From the NCBI RefSeq assembly GCF_019042245.1, contig NZ_JAHQCX010000012.1, positions 62,001 through 126,000 of the forward strand: a stretch of 64,000 nucleotides of DNA, read 5' to 3'. Below the pieces are notes generated by a model. It did not search any database and was not told the origin of the DNA. It worked only from the letters and a program-made list of their open reading frames with translations. The first letter of the stretch is position 1; every line of letters starts with the position of its first letter. Of this stretch, positions 35,348 to 44,945 are shown one piece after another. This DNA comes from Diplocloster modestus (GTDB lineage Bacteria; Bacillota; Clostridia; Lachnospirales; Lachnospiraceae). Position numbers and translations under genes: made by a program.

Positions 35348-37136
35348 GAATCTGCCCTCCTATGATAACCGTTGCGCCCGCCGGTGACGAATGTATCTCA
35401 AATACAGTATGCGTTTTCTGGAGAATGTAAAGGCGGGAAAAGGTATTTAATACGCCCAGCTCTTCCGATCTCATAAAGGAAGAGCGGCCGCTGTCCAGCA
35501 GTGCCCGGATTTTCTCCTGTTCGGCGGTAATTTTCTGCAGCGCTTCCTCGGAAAAACCGCATCCGTTGTCCGTCACACGGACAGTCCAGAGCCGTTCCTT
35601 TTGTTCGCCCTCGATTTGTATGATCCTTATTTCCCGGTCACAGTCGAAACCATGATAAATACAGTTCTCTACCAGAGGCTGAAGGATCAGCCGGGGTACC
35701 CTGACCGACAGGATGGACTGGGGAATTTCAATGTTATATTTTAACTCGCCGTCATAGCGGTATCGCATAAGCTCCAGATAATGCCGTGTATACTCCACTT
35801 CCGTATCCAGAGTGGATTCCTGTTCTGCATCCAGGGTGTAGAGAAGCATGCGCGAGAGGTGGGAACACATATAGACTACGTTCATATTTCCACTTTCCAG
35901 GGCGGATGAACTGATAGCGGCCAGCGTGTTGTTCATAAAATGCGGATTGATCTGAGACTGAAGAGCGGCAATCGTAGCCTGAAGTTCCCGGGCCTGAGCT
36001 TCGGAGGTAAGAGTGGCAAACTGCTTTAGTTTCTGCAACATATGTCCGGTAACTTCGGCCAACTGCCTTGTCTCATCCGTGGTGCATTCATCCGGGCTTA
36101 TGGGCAGCGTATAATCCTGAAAATCGATCTTCTTCACCGCGCTGGTCAGTTTTTCCACAGACTGCGAGGTATAGCCGCTTACGGAATATACGATCAGGAT
36201 GCAGAGAAAACACACGATCAAAGTAAAGAAAACAGTAGTGTTCCGCACCTGGTAAAGATCGGAATACAGTACGGACTGTCTCTCTACGGCGACCAGAGTC
36301 AGGTTATTCTTCAGTTTGGCGCCGCCCAGTATTTCATCTCCTGTTTTTAACAGGCAGGAATCCGCAGCGGCCAAATGCTGTTTCACATTCTGCAGTCTGG
36401 TAAGACCAATGTCCTGTTCGGAAGAATTCTGCGGCTGGGCACTCAACGGATACAGCATATTTCCACTGTCATCATAGACAAAGATCTCCATATCCGGAGA
36501 TAAACTGCATATTTTATCCAATATGTCATAAGGCTGCTGTACCTCAACATAACCATAGGAACCATAACCATATTTCATAATTCTGGATGCACTGTAGATG
36601 AACGTGCCGTCATTTCTGTTCTCCGAAAGCGGGTCGGGAAACGGGCCCTGGATGCACAAAGCCCCGCCCTTTTCATCGGAAGCTTTTAGCAGATCCAGCT
36701 GTAAGATATCGGATGTACGAAGATTCCGTCTGGATGAGCCTACCGAACAATAGTCACCCTGCATACCAAAAATACTCACTCTGGAAGCCTGGTTGGTGAT
36801 CGAACTGTAAGCCGACATGATCAGGGAACAATTCTTCTTGATCTGTGAATTATCGTCAAAGAAATTAGAGCTGTTCGTATCCGCGTTGGCGGCTACCAGG
36901 GATTCATAGATGATATTGCTGTATACCAGCTGGACCGTGATATTATTCATGGAAGTGAAGTAGTCATCTGTCTGGCTTGCGATCTGGGTGACAAGCCGTT
37001 CCCAATCTTTCAGGTATCTGTCCTTCGAGCTTTTGTAATCCCTGCCAAAAAACAGCAGGAGATATAGACCTGCGATCAATATAACAATTAGTGTAAACGA
37101 CACAAATAAATTCTTTCGAAGTGTCCGCCTCTTCAT
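35340..37136 (-). CDS. YesM/LytS-type sensor histidine kinase
   Basis: A membrane segment (about 10-28) is followed by a large extracellular sensor region (about 30-290), a second membrane segment (about 292-315), a HAMP-like linker and the His_kinase domain. The phospho-acceptor His is in QINPHFMNNTL and the ATPase region has LQPLVENCIYHG and VRVTDNGCGF. It reads leftward from a 230-bp divergent promoter region shared with the permease genes. Together with the YesN regulator it probably senses an external glycan or the loaded binding protein. Confidence 0.93.
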   Translation of the reverse strand: MKRRTLRKNLFVSFTLIVILIAGLYLLLFFGRDYKSSKDRYLKDWERLVTQIASQTDDYFTSMNNITVQLVYSNIIYESLVAANADTNSSNFFDDNSQIKKNCSLIMSAYSSITNQASRVSIFGMQGDYCSVGSSRRNLRTSDILQLDLLKASDEKGGALCIQGPFPDPLSENRNDGTFIYSASRIMKYGYGSYGYVEVQQPYDILDKICSLSPDMEIFVYDDSGNMLYPLSAQPQNSSEQDIGLTRLQNVKQHLAAADSCLLKTGDEILGGAKLKNNLTLVAVERQSVLYSDLYQVRNTTVFFTLIVCFLCILIVYSVSGYTSQSVEKLTSAVKKIDFQDYTLPISPDECTTDETRQLAEVTGHMLQKLKQFATLTSEAQARELQATIAALQSQINPHFMNNTLAAISSSALESGNMNVVYMCSHLSRMLLYTLDAEQESTLDTEVEYTRHYLELMRYRYDGELKYNIEIPQSILSVRVPRLILQPLVENCIYHGFDCDREIRIIQIEGEQKERLWTVRVTDNGCGFSEEALQKITAEQEKIRALLDSGRSSFMRSEELGVLNTFSRLYILQKTHTVFEIHSSPAGATVIIGGQIHD

Positions 37137-37294
37137 GATAGTCTTCAGGATAATCTCACCCCATTCTCATTTCCGGATCGAGCTGCCCGGTACAGCAGGA
37201 AGATCTTGTGATCCTGCTCTATTTCTATTATAACAATGGCTTGGGAGGGAGTATAGGGGATATGAACCATAAATTAAGAATGTCCATATCGACC

Positions 37295-37308
37295 TTCAGA
37301 TTGTCTAT
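37295..37308 (+). promoter_or_regulatory. Shared 14-nt motif, copy 2 (candidate operator)
   Basis: TTCAGATTGTCTAT, identical to 30382-30395, 59 bp upstream of the first permease gene. A related ATAT-G-A stretch precedes both copies. Confidence 0.5.
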
Positions 37309-37366
37309 TTAAGAAAAATGCCCGGATCGGTATGATTAAGAAAAACAGATAAAGGAGGTGCTGTGA

Positions 37367-38251
37367 ATGAAGAAAAGCAGAATTTACCCGCTCTATTTTG
37401 CCATACCGGTTCTTCTGCTGTATGGGATTTTTTATCTGATACCGATTACTTTCGGGGAGGTGTTTGCCTTCACGGATTGGAATATCTATGTATCAGACGT
37501 CCATTTTAACGGATTAGATAATTTTATACAGATATTTACAGATCCATCCATGTCCAGAGTTTTTTGGAGGTCAATCGGTAATACCATCTATTATGCCATC
37601 GGTACACTGGTACTTACCAATGTGATCGCTCTGATGTTAGCACTGGCATTGAATAAGGGCCTGAAAACACAGACATGGCTCAGAACCGTATTTTTTATCC
37701 CTGTCGTTTTGTGTCCCCTGGCGATCGGCCTGCTGTTCACAGCGATGTATAATCCCCAGTACGGTATCATTAATACGATGATAAGAGGGATGGGGCTTGA
37801 GAGTTTCGCCCGCCAGTGGACGGCAGATCCTGCGACCGCCATGAACAGTGTTCTTTGGGCAGGGATCTGGAAGGGAGTGGGATTCTCCACAGTAATTTAT
37901 ATCGCCGGGCTGCAGGGGATTCCGAAAGACTACTATGAGGCCGCTGCCATCGATGGAGCCGGCGGAGTGCAGAGGTTCTTCCGGATCACGCTGCCGCTTC
38001 TGATCTCTTCCGTGACCATTAATCTATTCTTAAGTTTTGTGGGCGGCCTGAAGATCTTTGATCTGATCATCTCGATCACCAAAGGCGGACCCGGCACCCA
38101 GACGCAGGTGCTGGCCACCATGGTTTACAAAGAACTGTCCTCCGGCAGATACGGTATGGCTACGGCCTATGAGCTCATGCTGAATATTCTGATTGCGGGA
38201 TTTGCCTTCGCGGGCTTAAGCCTGCTGAAGAAAAGGGAGGTGGAGTTCTGA
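37367..38251 (+). CDS. Sugar ABC transporter permease (UgpA/LacF type)
   Basis: Six predicted membrane helices and the EAA loop (YYEAAAIDGAGGVQRFFRITLPLL) that docks the ATPase. It is 294 residues, of usual length. AAAGGAGGTG is the RBS. Its stop overlaps the next permease start by 1 bp (TGATG). It pairs with the lipoprotein at 30476 across the intervening regulator genes. Confidence 0.94.
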   Translation: MKKSRIYPLYFAIPVLLLYGIFYLIPITFGEVFAFTDWNIYVSDVHFNGLDNFIQIFTDPSMSRVFWRSIGNTIYYAIGTLVLTNVIALMLALALNKGLKTQTWLRTVFFIPVVLCPLAIGLLFTAMYNPQYGIINTMIRGMGLESFARQWTADPATAMNSVLWAGIWKGVGFSTVIYIAGLQGIPKDYYEAAAIDGAGGVQRFFRITLPLLISSVTINLFLSFVGGLKIFDLIISITKGGPGTQTQVLATMVYKELSSGRYGMATAYELMLNILIAGFAFAGLSLLKKREVEF

Positions 38252-39084
38252 TGGGCATACGAACAAAGAAAAGCCGGTTTGCCCGTGTACTTCTGGAGAT
38301 ATTCCTATGGATACTTTCCCTGACGGTATTGTACCCGATTGCTCTGGCAGTCATAAATTCCCTGAAAACGTCGGCGGAGGCGGATCTGTTGAGTATATCC
38401 CTGCCGCAGAGCTTACATTTTGAAAACTATGTAAAAGTATTTGAAGAGGCAAATGTGTTACGGGCCTTTGGAAACGGCATGCTCATAACCGGAACTGCAG
38501 TTCTCTTCTGCGTCCTGTTAAGTTCCATGGCAGCTTATGTACTTTCCAGAAACCGGTCGAAAATGAATCGTTTTCTATATTATCTGCTGATTTTAGGGCT
38601 GATATTTAATATTTCCATGATTCCCACGATTAAGATCATGCAGACACTACATCTGATGAATACGCTGGCTGGCCTGATTTTATTGGAAGTGGCCACATCG
38701 GTATCCTTTTGTATTTTTATTTACCACGGCTTCTTTCCGTCGATTCCCACAACCATTGATGAAGCGGCTGTCATAGACGGCTGTAATCCGCTGCAGGTAT
38801 ATTTCCGGGTAGTGTTCCCGCTTCTGAAACCGGTAAACGCCACAATCATTGTAACGGTGTTTCTCTCGGTCTGGAATGAATTTCAGCTGCCGTTATATTT
38901 TATGAGTGATCCGAAAAAATGGACGCTGCCGATGACCATTTATAATTTTTGCGGCAGATATGCATCAGAATGGAACCTGGTATTTGCGGATGTGATTCTG
39001 ACGATTATACCGGTGCTGATCGTGTACTTCCTGTGTCAGAAATATATCATCGAGGGTATGACCTCCGGTGCGGTGAAAGGATAA
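38251..39084 (+). CDS. Sugar ABC transporter permease (UgpE/MalG type)
   Basis: Six membrane helices, with the EAA loop PTTIDEAAVIDGCNPLQVYFRVVFPLL. The length of 277 residues is typical. It forms a heterodimer with the preceding permease. No ATP-binding subunit is encoded in the locus, so a shared MsmX/MsiK-like ATPase from elsewhere is implied. Confidence 0.94.
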   Translation: MGIRTKKSRFARVLLEIFLWILSLTVLYPIALAVINSLKTSAEADLLSISLPQSLHFENYVKVFEEANVLRAFGNGMLITGTAVLFCVLLSSMAAYVLSRNRSKMNRFLYYLLILGLIFNISMIPTIKIMQTLHLMNTLAGLILLEVATSVSFCIFIYHGFFPSIPTTIDEAAVIDGCNPLQVYFRVVFPLLKPVNATIIVTVFLSVWNEFQLPLYFMSDPKKWTLPMTIYNFCGRYASEWNLVFADVILTIIPVLIVYFLCQKYIIEGMTSGAVKG

Positions 39085-39094
39085 GAGTGTACTT

Positions 39095-41551
39095 ATGTCA
39101 ATTCAAAACATAGATATTATACATCATTCTCATACGGATTTTGGTTTTACGGATCATCCGCTGTATGCGCGAAGGCTCCAAAAGGAGTACGTCGGCCAGG
39201 GGTTAAAGCTGGCGATGGAGGATCCCGACTTTTACTGGACGGCGGAAACCGCGCTTCCGGCAGCGGATTGGTGGGAGAGTGCGGCAGAATGTGATCGTGA
39301 CCTGCTGATAACAGCGCTGCGGACCGGGAAAATGGATATATGCGGGATGGCATTTAATACCACTGCGTTCCACACGCCGGAGGAATGGAATCGCATCTTA
39401 AAGTGGCTGCCCCGGGAATTGACGGAGCGCTGGAGACCCTCCTCCATTATGCAAAATGACGTAAACGGGATGCCCCGGGCCGCTTTGACACGGGCACTGG
39501 ATCAGGGCATGAACGCGCTCTGGATCGGGCCTAACACATATAATGCGCTGCCGCCGTGTGCTACTCCCTCCGCTTTTTATTGGGAGATGCCGGATGGCAG
39601 AAGAATGTTCGTGTGGCTGAATTCCGGATACTGCGATGGCTATTTCTTATTTAACGAAAACTGGCGGATCGGGCCGGTACCAGCCGCGTCGGATCTGCGC
39701 TACCGGCTCCCCGGCCCGGGGGATATCTGGAAAGCGGATGAGGAATCCGTACTTTCGGCTCATAAGCGGTGCGTGGAAACGATAAAACTGCTGGAGGGGA
39801 ACAGCGGTGAAAACATGGAACAATCCCGGGATGGATTTACACAGAATAAAATATACGGCGGTTATCCCTATGAACGGCTTCTGGTCTCGGTCACGAATAA
39901 TTATCGGATTGACAATGACCCGCCTTTCGGGCCCATCGCGGATTTTGTGCGGAAATGGAGGGAACTGGGATTAAAGCCTGAGATACGGATGACGACAGCC
40001 ACGGAAGCGATGCGGTGCCTGGAAGAGGAAAATAAAGATAAAATACCGGTGAAGAAGGGAGAATGGGTGGACTGGTGGGCCAATGGCACAGTCAGCGCGC
40101 CGGTGGAACTGGCAGCAGGGAAAAAGGCGGCCGTAAATCTTAAAGCAGTGGAGATGCTGGCCAAGAACCGGCTGGAAAAGGGACAGAACGCCGGGGAGCA
40201 GGACAACGTGGGGATGTCAAAGAAGCTATGTGCCGACTATCAGGATGCGCTGGAACAGCTGTGCATGTTTCATGAGCATACATACGGCTCCTGGCAGTCG
40301 GTAGCCTCTCCGTTTTCCGTAGACACCAGAATGATGACAGCTGAAAAAAATATATTCGCCTACCGGGCTCTTGCCCTATCGGAAAATCTGACGGCCGATT
40401 ATTTAAGGGACAGGAAGATAACCGGAGAAGTCTGTCTGATTAATCCAAACAAGTATCCGGTGAGTACCTGGATCCGGTTCCCTTATCACTGCCTCAGGGG
40501 AACATACTGCGGGGTAGAAGACTTGAGGAGTCATAAGAAATACCCATTTATTATGGAAGAAGGACCTTCCAACTTCAAACGTCCGGAAGCGGAATCCCAT
40601 TTGAGCAGGGAAAATGTCTCAAAGACCTTCAGTGACTGTGTTCCGGGCCAGATAGGGAGATTCTGGGCAGACAATCTGAAACCGTTTGAAGAGAGGGAGT
40701 ATCGTTTGATTTCCGGAGAGGAGGATATAGCCTGTAAACAGGTAGCCGGGCCGCCGCTGGAGATCGAGCTGGATCACAGGCACTGGCCCACCCGTGTATG
40801 CCGGGAAGGAGCGGTTGTTGTAGAGGGAGAATTCGGATCATTTTTGTCCTGCCGTCCAAAAGGCTTCGCCCCCCGCTGGGTATTGAAGGACATTTTTTTG
40901 GAAGATGATGAGAGGCAGAGAGCCCGGATGAGAGAACAGGCATTGGAGATTATCACGGCAAAAGCAGAAGATGCGGTTATAACGGAGGATAATGAATATA
41001 CCGTTACATACCGGCAGGAATTCAGCCATCCCTCTCTGGAGTGGGGACTGCGGGAACTTATCTTATATAAACAAGAGAACAGAGCAAGTCTGAACATAAA
41101 ATTTAACCGGAAGCCATCTTTTGATCCTGAGGTGTTTTATCTGGCTTTTCAGTCCCCGGTCCATACGATTCCGGTATTCTGTAATGCGGATCTGCCCTAT
41201 CTGCCGGGAGCTGGACAACTGCCGGGAAGCTGTATGGATTATTATGCGACGGATGGATTTGCGTGGTATGAGCAGGATGGACACAGCTGGCTTTGGAACG
41301 GGCGGGATACCTCCTTGACGGCGCTCGGAAAGCCCCACGTGTCGGAACGTGTGTCAAAGATGCCGGAGCATCCGGAACGGCTGCTGTCCATGATCTTTGA
41401 CAATACATGGGATACGAATTTCGTCTGCAACAGTTACGGCATTATGGAGTTTTGCTATGAGGTGCTGGCGGACGGCGGCTTCCAAACAGACGAACTTCCG
41501 GATGTGGTCCAGACAGTTAACAAAGAGCCGATTCTGATAATAAATAAGTAA
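39095..41551 (+). CDS. GH38-like (DUF5054) alpha-mannosidase-fold protein
   Basis: The 818-residue protein opens with IIHHSHTDFGFTDHP, where His11/His13 and Asp15 match the metal-binding start of GH38 N-termini. Asp122 in MQNDVNGM is at the place of the catalytic nucleophile. YGGYPYERLLVSVTNNYRIDNDPP and a C-terminal beta-sandwich half complete the family pattern. There is no signal peptide, so it is probably cytoplasmic and acts on imported oligosaccharide. Its RBS is weak (AAGAG). It follows the permeases by 10 bp. Confidence 0.78.
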   Translation: MSIQNIDIIHHSHTDFGFTDHPLYARRLQKEYVGQGLKLAMEDPDFYWTAETALPAADWWESAAECDRDLLITALRTGKMDICGMAFNTTAFHTPEEWNRILKWLPRELTERWRPSSIMQNDVNGMPRAALTRALDQGMNALWIGPNTYNALPPCATPSAFYWEMPDGRRMFVWLNSGYCDGYFLFNENWRIGPVPAASDLRYRLPGPGDIWKADEESVLSAHKRCVETIKLLEGNSGENMEQSRDGFTQNKIYGGYPYERLLVSVTNNYRIDNDPPFGPIADFVRKWRELGLKPEIRMTTATEAMRCLEEENKDKIPVKKGEWVDWWANGTVSAPVELAAGKKAAVNLKAVEMLAKNRLEKGQNAGEQDNVGMSKKLCADYQDALEQLCMFHEHTYGSWQSVASPFSVDTRMMTAEKNIFAYRALALSENLTADYLRDRKITGEVCLINPNKYPVSTWIRFPYHCLRGTYCGVEDLRSHKKYPFIMEEGPSNFKRPEAESHLSRENVSKTFSDCVPGQIGRFWADNLKPFEEREYRLISGEEDIACKQVAGPPLEIELDHRHWPTRVCREGAVVVEGEFGSFLSCRPKGFAPRWVLKDIFLEDDERQRARMREQALEIITAKAEDAVITEDNEYTVTYRQEFSHPSLEWGLRELILYKQENRASLNIKFNRKPSFDPEVFYLAFQSPVHTIPVFCNADLPYLPGAGQLPGSCMDYYATDGFAWYEQDGHSWLWNGRDTSLTALGKPHVSERVSKMPEHPERLLSMIFDNTWDTNFVCNSYGIMEFCYEVLADGGFQTDELPDVVQTVNKEPILIINK

Positions 41552-41585
41552 AAACACGAATTAAGAGGAAAGGTTGAACAAAAAC

Positions 41586-42449
41586 ATGAAAATTGGATTT
41601 TATCTGCCGGTCAGAGAACCGCCGAAAGGAGTCTTTGGATGCGCCAGCCTCGGAATGACCGGAATATCCAAAGGCCGGGAGCCGGATTTGGTGCTGCTGC
41701 CGTATGAACTGGCTGGTTACCATATTTACGGGACGTATTCGGAAGCTTTGGATCAGCTTGAAAAATTGACGGAAAAGAGTTTGGTTAAGGCTGCCATCAT
41801 TCTGTTTGGAAATGTGGGCAAGGAAGAATGGTTTTTAGAGAAGTTCTCGAATATACTGGACTGCCCGGCCGTGGGCGGCGGCGCTGCCGCGGATGAGAAT
41901 GGGCGCAGCGGGCTGATCAGCCATGGAACAGAGGTAAACCTTTTTTTGATAACGGACGAGAGGTATGAGTATCAGATAAGCATGAAAAATATATATCCGA
42001 AGGTTCTGGAAGAAGTATGTCTGAAGCTTTGCGGTAAGAGAAAAGTGCTGCAGATAAACGGTATAGAAGCAGACTCCTGGCTTGCACAAAAGAAAGCAGG
42101 ACTGGGACTTCCGGCAGCGGATTTCGAACATCTGACGCTGACGACGATCGACGGTGTAAATGCCCATCTGAGTGTGCAAAATGGGGAGATCGTCAGTGGA
42201 AGGAATCTGGAGGAAAAAATGCAGCTGAGGTACATCAGGCCGGAAGAAGTACAGCAGGCGGTAACTGCCTTTTATCAGGATTCGGATTCCGTGGTTTTTG
42301 GGTGTGCGGGTATAAAAGGTATGCTGGATAAAGAGATCATAACATTATCCCCTGGCCTGTTCCTGTTTGGGGAAGTCTGTACTGTTATGGGAATTCCTAT
42401 GTTCGGTAATTTAATGCTTAGTAAATTAAAAATCACAAAGAAAAAATAG
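41586..42449 (+). CDS. FIST-domain-like sensor protein
   Basis: The pattern PAVGGGAAADENGRSG in the middle, VVFGCAGIKGMLD and the end LFLFGEVCTVMGIPMFGNLMLSKLKI resembles the FIST and FIST_C domains, which bind small ligands in signalling proteins. It is a stand-alone FIST protein here, of 288 residues and cytoplasmic. Similarity is by eye and the family call is tentative. GAGGAAAGG lies 13 nt before ATG 41586; a TTG at 41574 would add four residues. The gap before it contains a fragment resembling the first stem of the RBS-bearing repeat. Confidence 0.55.
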   Translation: MKIGFYLPVREPPKGVFGCASLGMTGISKGREPDLVLLPYELAGYHIYGTYSEALDQLEKLTEKSLVKAAIILFGNVGKEEWFLEKFSNILDCPAVGGGAAADENGRSGLISHGTEVNLFLITDERYEYQISMKNIYPKVLEEVCLKLCGKRKVLQINGIEADSWLAQKKAGLGLPAADFEHLTLTTIDGVNAHLSVQNGEIVSGRNLEEKMQLRYIRPEEVQQAVTAFYQDSDSVVFGCAGIKGMLDKEIITLSPGLFLFGEVCTVMGIPMFGNLMLSKLKITKKK

Positions 42450-42461
42450 GAGGAAAACAAG

Positions 42462-44252
42462 ATGCCATTATATGAAGGAAGACACAATGCATCGAACAAA
42501 ATTCAGATTTCGCAGGACGCAAAGAACTCCATTGTGATGGGGGAGAAGAACTGTGTTTGCCGGATGGCGGAAGATATTCTGGGAGCGGATGGCGCTGTAG
42601 CGCTGGACGGCTGGTACGGGGTGGATTTTGCCGGAATTCTGGCTGAGCTGAAGGAAATGTGTACAGAGGTGGAATTTATTCCGGTACAATCGATTTATCT
42701 GCCCATAGAGATGATACGGGATTATAAAAAGGAATATATTACCGAAGATCCCTCTTTTGGCTACTGTAATATGGAGGGAAGAATCTCCGATTTGATGGAC
42801 CCTGAGAAAATACAGGATTTAAAGACCCGGTTAGGCAAGGGGGTTGTCGTATACGGGTATGGCGCTGCAATTCCGGAGCTGTATGATTACTACGCGCGTA
42901 CCTACTATTTTGATATGACCAGGCAGCCTTTGCTGTGGAGTATGTGGGACGGAAAATTAATTCCGTTTGCCCTGGATCAGCCGGATCCTCAATATGACTG
43001 GAAGGAATATTATTATTGCGATTATTATTTACTGCACTTCCAGAAACATTTCATGATCGAAAAAATGGACTGTTATGTGGAGGCTATTAAAAAAGAAGAA
43101 TTAAAGATACTGCCGAAAGCAGCTTATGATGAGGTGATCCGTACAATGCTGAAATATCCGGTAAAAGAAGTAGAGATCTATCAACCGGGTCCTTGGGGCG
43201 CTTATCGGTATAAAGATTTCTGGGACATCCCGGGCTTGGAATGTAATGCCTGGAATGAGCTGGCCGGGCCGGAACTATCTATTCTCATTGATGTGGACCG
43301 TGAGGAGCAGCTGAATCTGCCCTTTGTGAATCTGATGCAGTACCCGGATAAGCTGTTGGGCCGGTATCTGAGTGAGACTTATCCGCACCTGTTCCCTTTG
43401 GACGCGTGGCTGGATGACGGATATTTTCCGGATAAACAGCCGGCGGAGCGGATCTCCATGCCGATCCACACACATCCGAGTACGGATTATGTAAAAACAA
43501 ACTTTAATGAGCCGATCGGTAGGTATGAGACCTATTATATCGCGGAAGCCTACGAGGGAGCCAACACCTGGATGGGATTTTATAATGATGCGGATCTGGA
43601 AGAGTGGGAGGCCAAATGCAGGAAGTCCAATAACCAGGAGGTGATAGAGGACTGGAAAGAGTATGTCTGCAACTGGGAATCCAATGTCGGTGACCTGTAT
43701 CTGATCCCGCCTGGAACGGACCATGGCCATGGCGGCAATCAGATGGTTCTGGAACTGGACACCTGTCCGTCTATCGCCGGCACGGAATATTCTTTTTTCA
43801 GCTATGATTTTGCCAGAAACTCCTGGGATGATAAGACTAAAACAATGACAGGGAACCCTCTGAAAATGCAGCTGGACCATTCTTTCCGGGTTTCGAAATA
43901 CCGCAGGGAGGATTATGTGGATAAGAAACTGCGGGCAAAACCCTCCGTGATAAAATGGACCAGGGAATACTATATCGACCGCTATTCTTCCGTGCCGGAG
44001 ATGCCTTTTGAGATAGAGCGGATCCACTACCAGAATAAAGGGGAATATGATACGGAAGGAAAATACTGCCATATCATAACCCTGACCGCAGGAAAAAATG
44101 CCAAGATCTACAGCAAAAAAAATCCGGAATATTCGACACAGATAAACTTGTACCAGGCTGCGGTAATTCCGGCTGATTTTGGAGAATATGTGATCGAGTC
44201 AGAAGGGGACGGCCAGCACACGGCAACCCTGGTCCGGTGGAAAAAGGGCTGA
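42462..44252 (+). CDS. Phosphomannose-isomerase-like cupin protein, paralogue 2
   Basis: The 596-residue paralogue of the protein at 25369 shares the N-terminus (MPLYE, HNA), DGWYGVDFAGIL, EYITEDPSFG, YYFDMTRQPLLWSMWDGK and the cupin. Candidate metal ligands are His336/His338 (HTHPSTDYV), the GRYETYYIAEAYE glutamate and His421/His423 (GTDHGHGGN). The conserved N-terminal domain shows the two proteins share more than the cupin. AGGAGG precedes the ATG. It closes the locus, 12 bp after the FIST-like gene. Confidence 0.72.
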   Translation: MPLYEGRHNASNKIQISQDAKNSIVMGEKNCVCRMAEDILGADGAVALDGWYGVDFAGILAELKEMCTEVEFIPVQSIYLPIEMIRDYKKEYITEDPSFGYCNMEGRISDLMDPEKIQDLKTRLGKGVVVYGYGAAIPELYDYYARTYYFDMTRQPLLWSMWDGKLIPFALDQPDPQYDWKEYYYCDYYLLHFQKHFMIEKMDCYVEAIKKEELKILPKAAYDEVIRTMLKYPVKEVEIYQPGPWGAYRYKDFWDIPGLECNAWNELAGPELSILIDVDREEQLNLPFVNLMQYPDKLLGRYLSETYPHLFPLDAWLDDGYFPDKQPAERISMPIHTHPSTDYVKTNFNEPIGRYETYYIAEAYEGANTWMGFYNDADLEEWEAKCRKSNNQEVIEDWKEYVCNWESNVGDLYLIPPGTDHGHGGNQMVLELDTCPSIAGTEYSFFSYDFARNSWDDKTKTMTGNPLKMQLDHSFRVSKYRREDYVDKKLRAKPSVIKWTREYYIDRYSSVPEMPFEIERIHYQNKGEYDTEGKYCHIITLTAGKNAKIYSKKNPEYSTQINLYQAAVIPADFGEYVIESEGDGQHTATLVRWKKG

Positions 44253-44270
44253 GTAACGAAGGATGAGTAA

Positions 44271-44831
44271 CTAGGACCTGGATCCCTTATATTTACCGAC
44301 AAGGCCAAAAGCCATGAGGATCAGCCCTGCCAGAATAATCAGAGAAGTGAGTAAGAAAAACACGGGCATAGGCTGCTTTGAGAAATAGAAGGTGATGTCA
44401 GGCATCCATGCATTATCAATGAGCTGCTCTTTGAGCTGATAAGCCCAGCAGAGGAGAAAATCAATAACCAGAAGAAAAAATCCCAGGATCATGGTCTTAA
44501 AGCCGGTTATGATCTCCTGATGGCTGGTATTGATGTGGGCTAACTGTGAGAGCAGGTTACTGCCGAAAGAAGGATTCACGCCTGGATTGTGAGAAGCGGG
44601 TGCTTCCGGTTCATGAGAAGGTCCGGTGCTGCGGGGAGTATCTCTGAGAAGTTCGTCTGTGGAGATGGCGAACAGATCGCTGAGCATTATGACTTTACTA
44701 AGTTCCGGGACAGCGTCATCCAACTCCCATTTGGAGACCGCCTGGCGTGAGACATTTAACTGCTCCGCTAACTGTTCCTGTGAGATGCCGCCTGCTTTCC
44801 TGAGTTGTTGTATCTTTTGGCCTAAAGTCAT
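44271..44831 (-). CDS. XRE-family regulator with two C-terminal membrane helices
   Basis: Residues 1-65 are a helix-turn-helix (QKIQQLRKAGGISQEQLAEQLNVSRQAVSKWE). A Pro/Ser-rich linker (about 68-90) follows, then two hydrophobic helices (about 112-130 and 155-178). Membrane-tethered XRE regulators are common next to small transporters or envelope stress genes, but no target is obvious. AGGAGG precedes the ATG. It converges on the end of the second cupin gene with a gap of 18 bp. Confidence 0.85.
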   Translation of the reverse strand: MTLGQKIQQLRKAGGISQEQLAEQLNVSRQAVSKWELDDAVPELSKVIMLSDLFAISTDELLRDTPRSTGPSHEPEAPASHNPGVNPSFGSNLLSQLAHINTSHQEIITGFKTMILGFFLLVIDFLLCWAYQLKEQLIDNAWMPDITFYFSKQPMPVFFLLTSLIILAGLILMAFGLVGKYKGSRS

Positions 44832-44945
44832 GAGTTATCCTCCTGTAGTGGGATTTAGAAATATCTTAAATTGCAATCGATCGAATCAGTTATAAATGAG
44901 TTAAAAGATCTGTTGTAGTTATAGAATAGTATAGAAGATAATCGT

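Noticed and set aside
25369..44252. Defence island or prophage in the large accessory locus
   Set aside because: All genes fit carbohydrate uptake and processing. There is no integrase, capsid, restriction or toxin gene.
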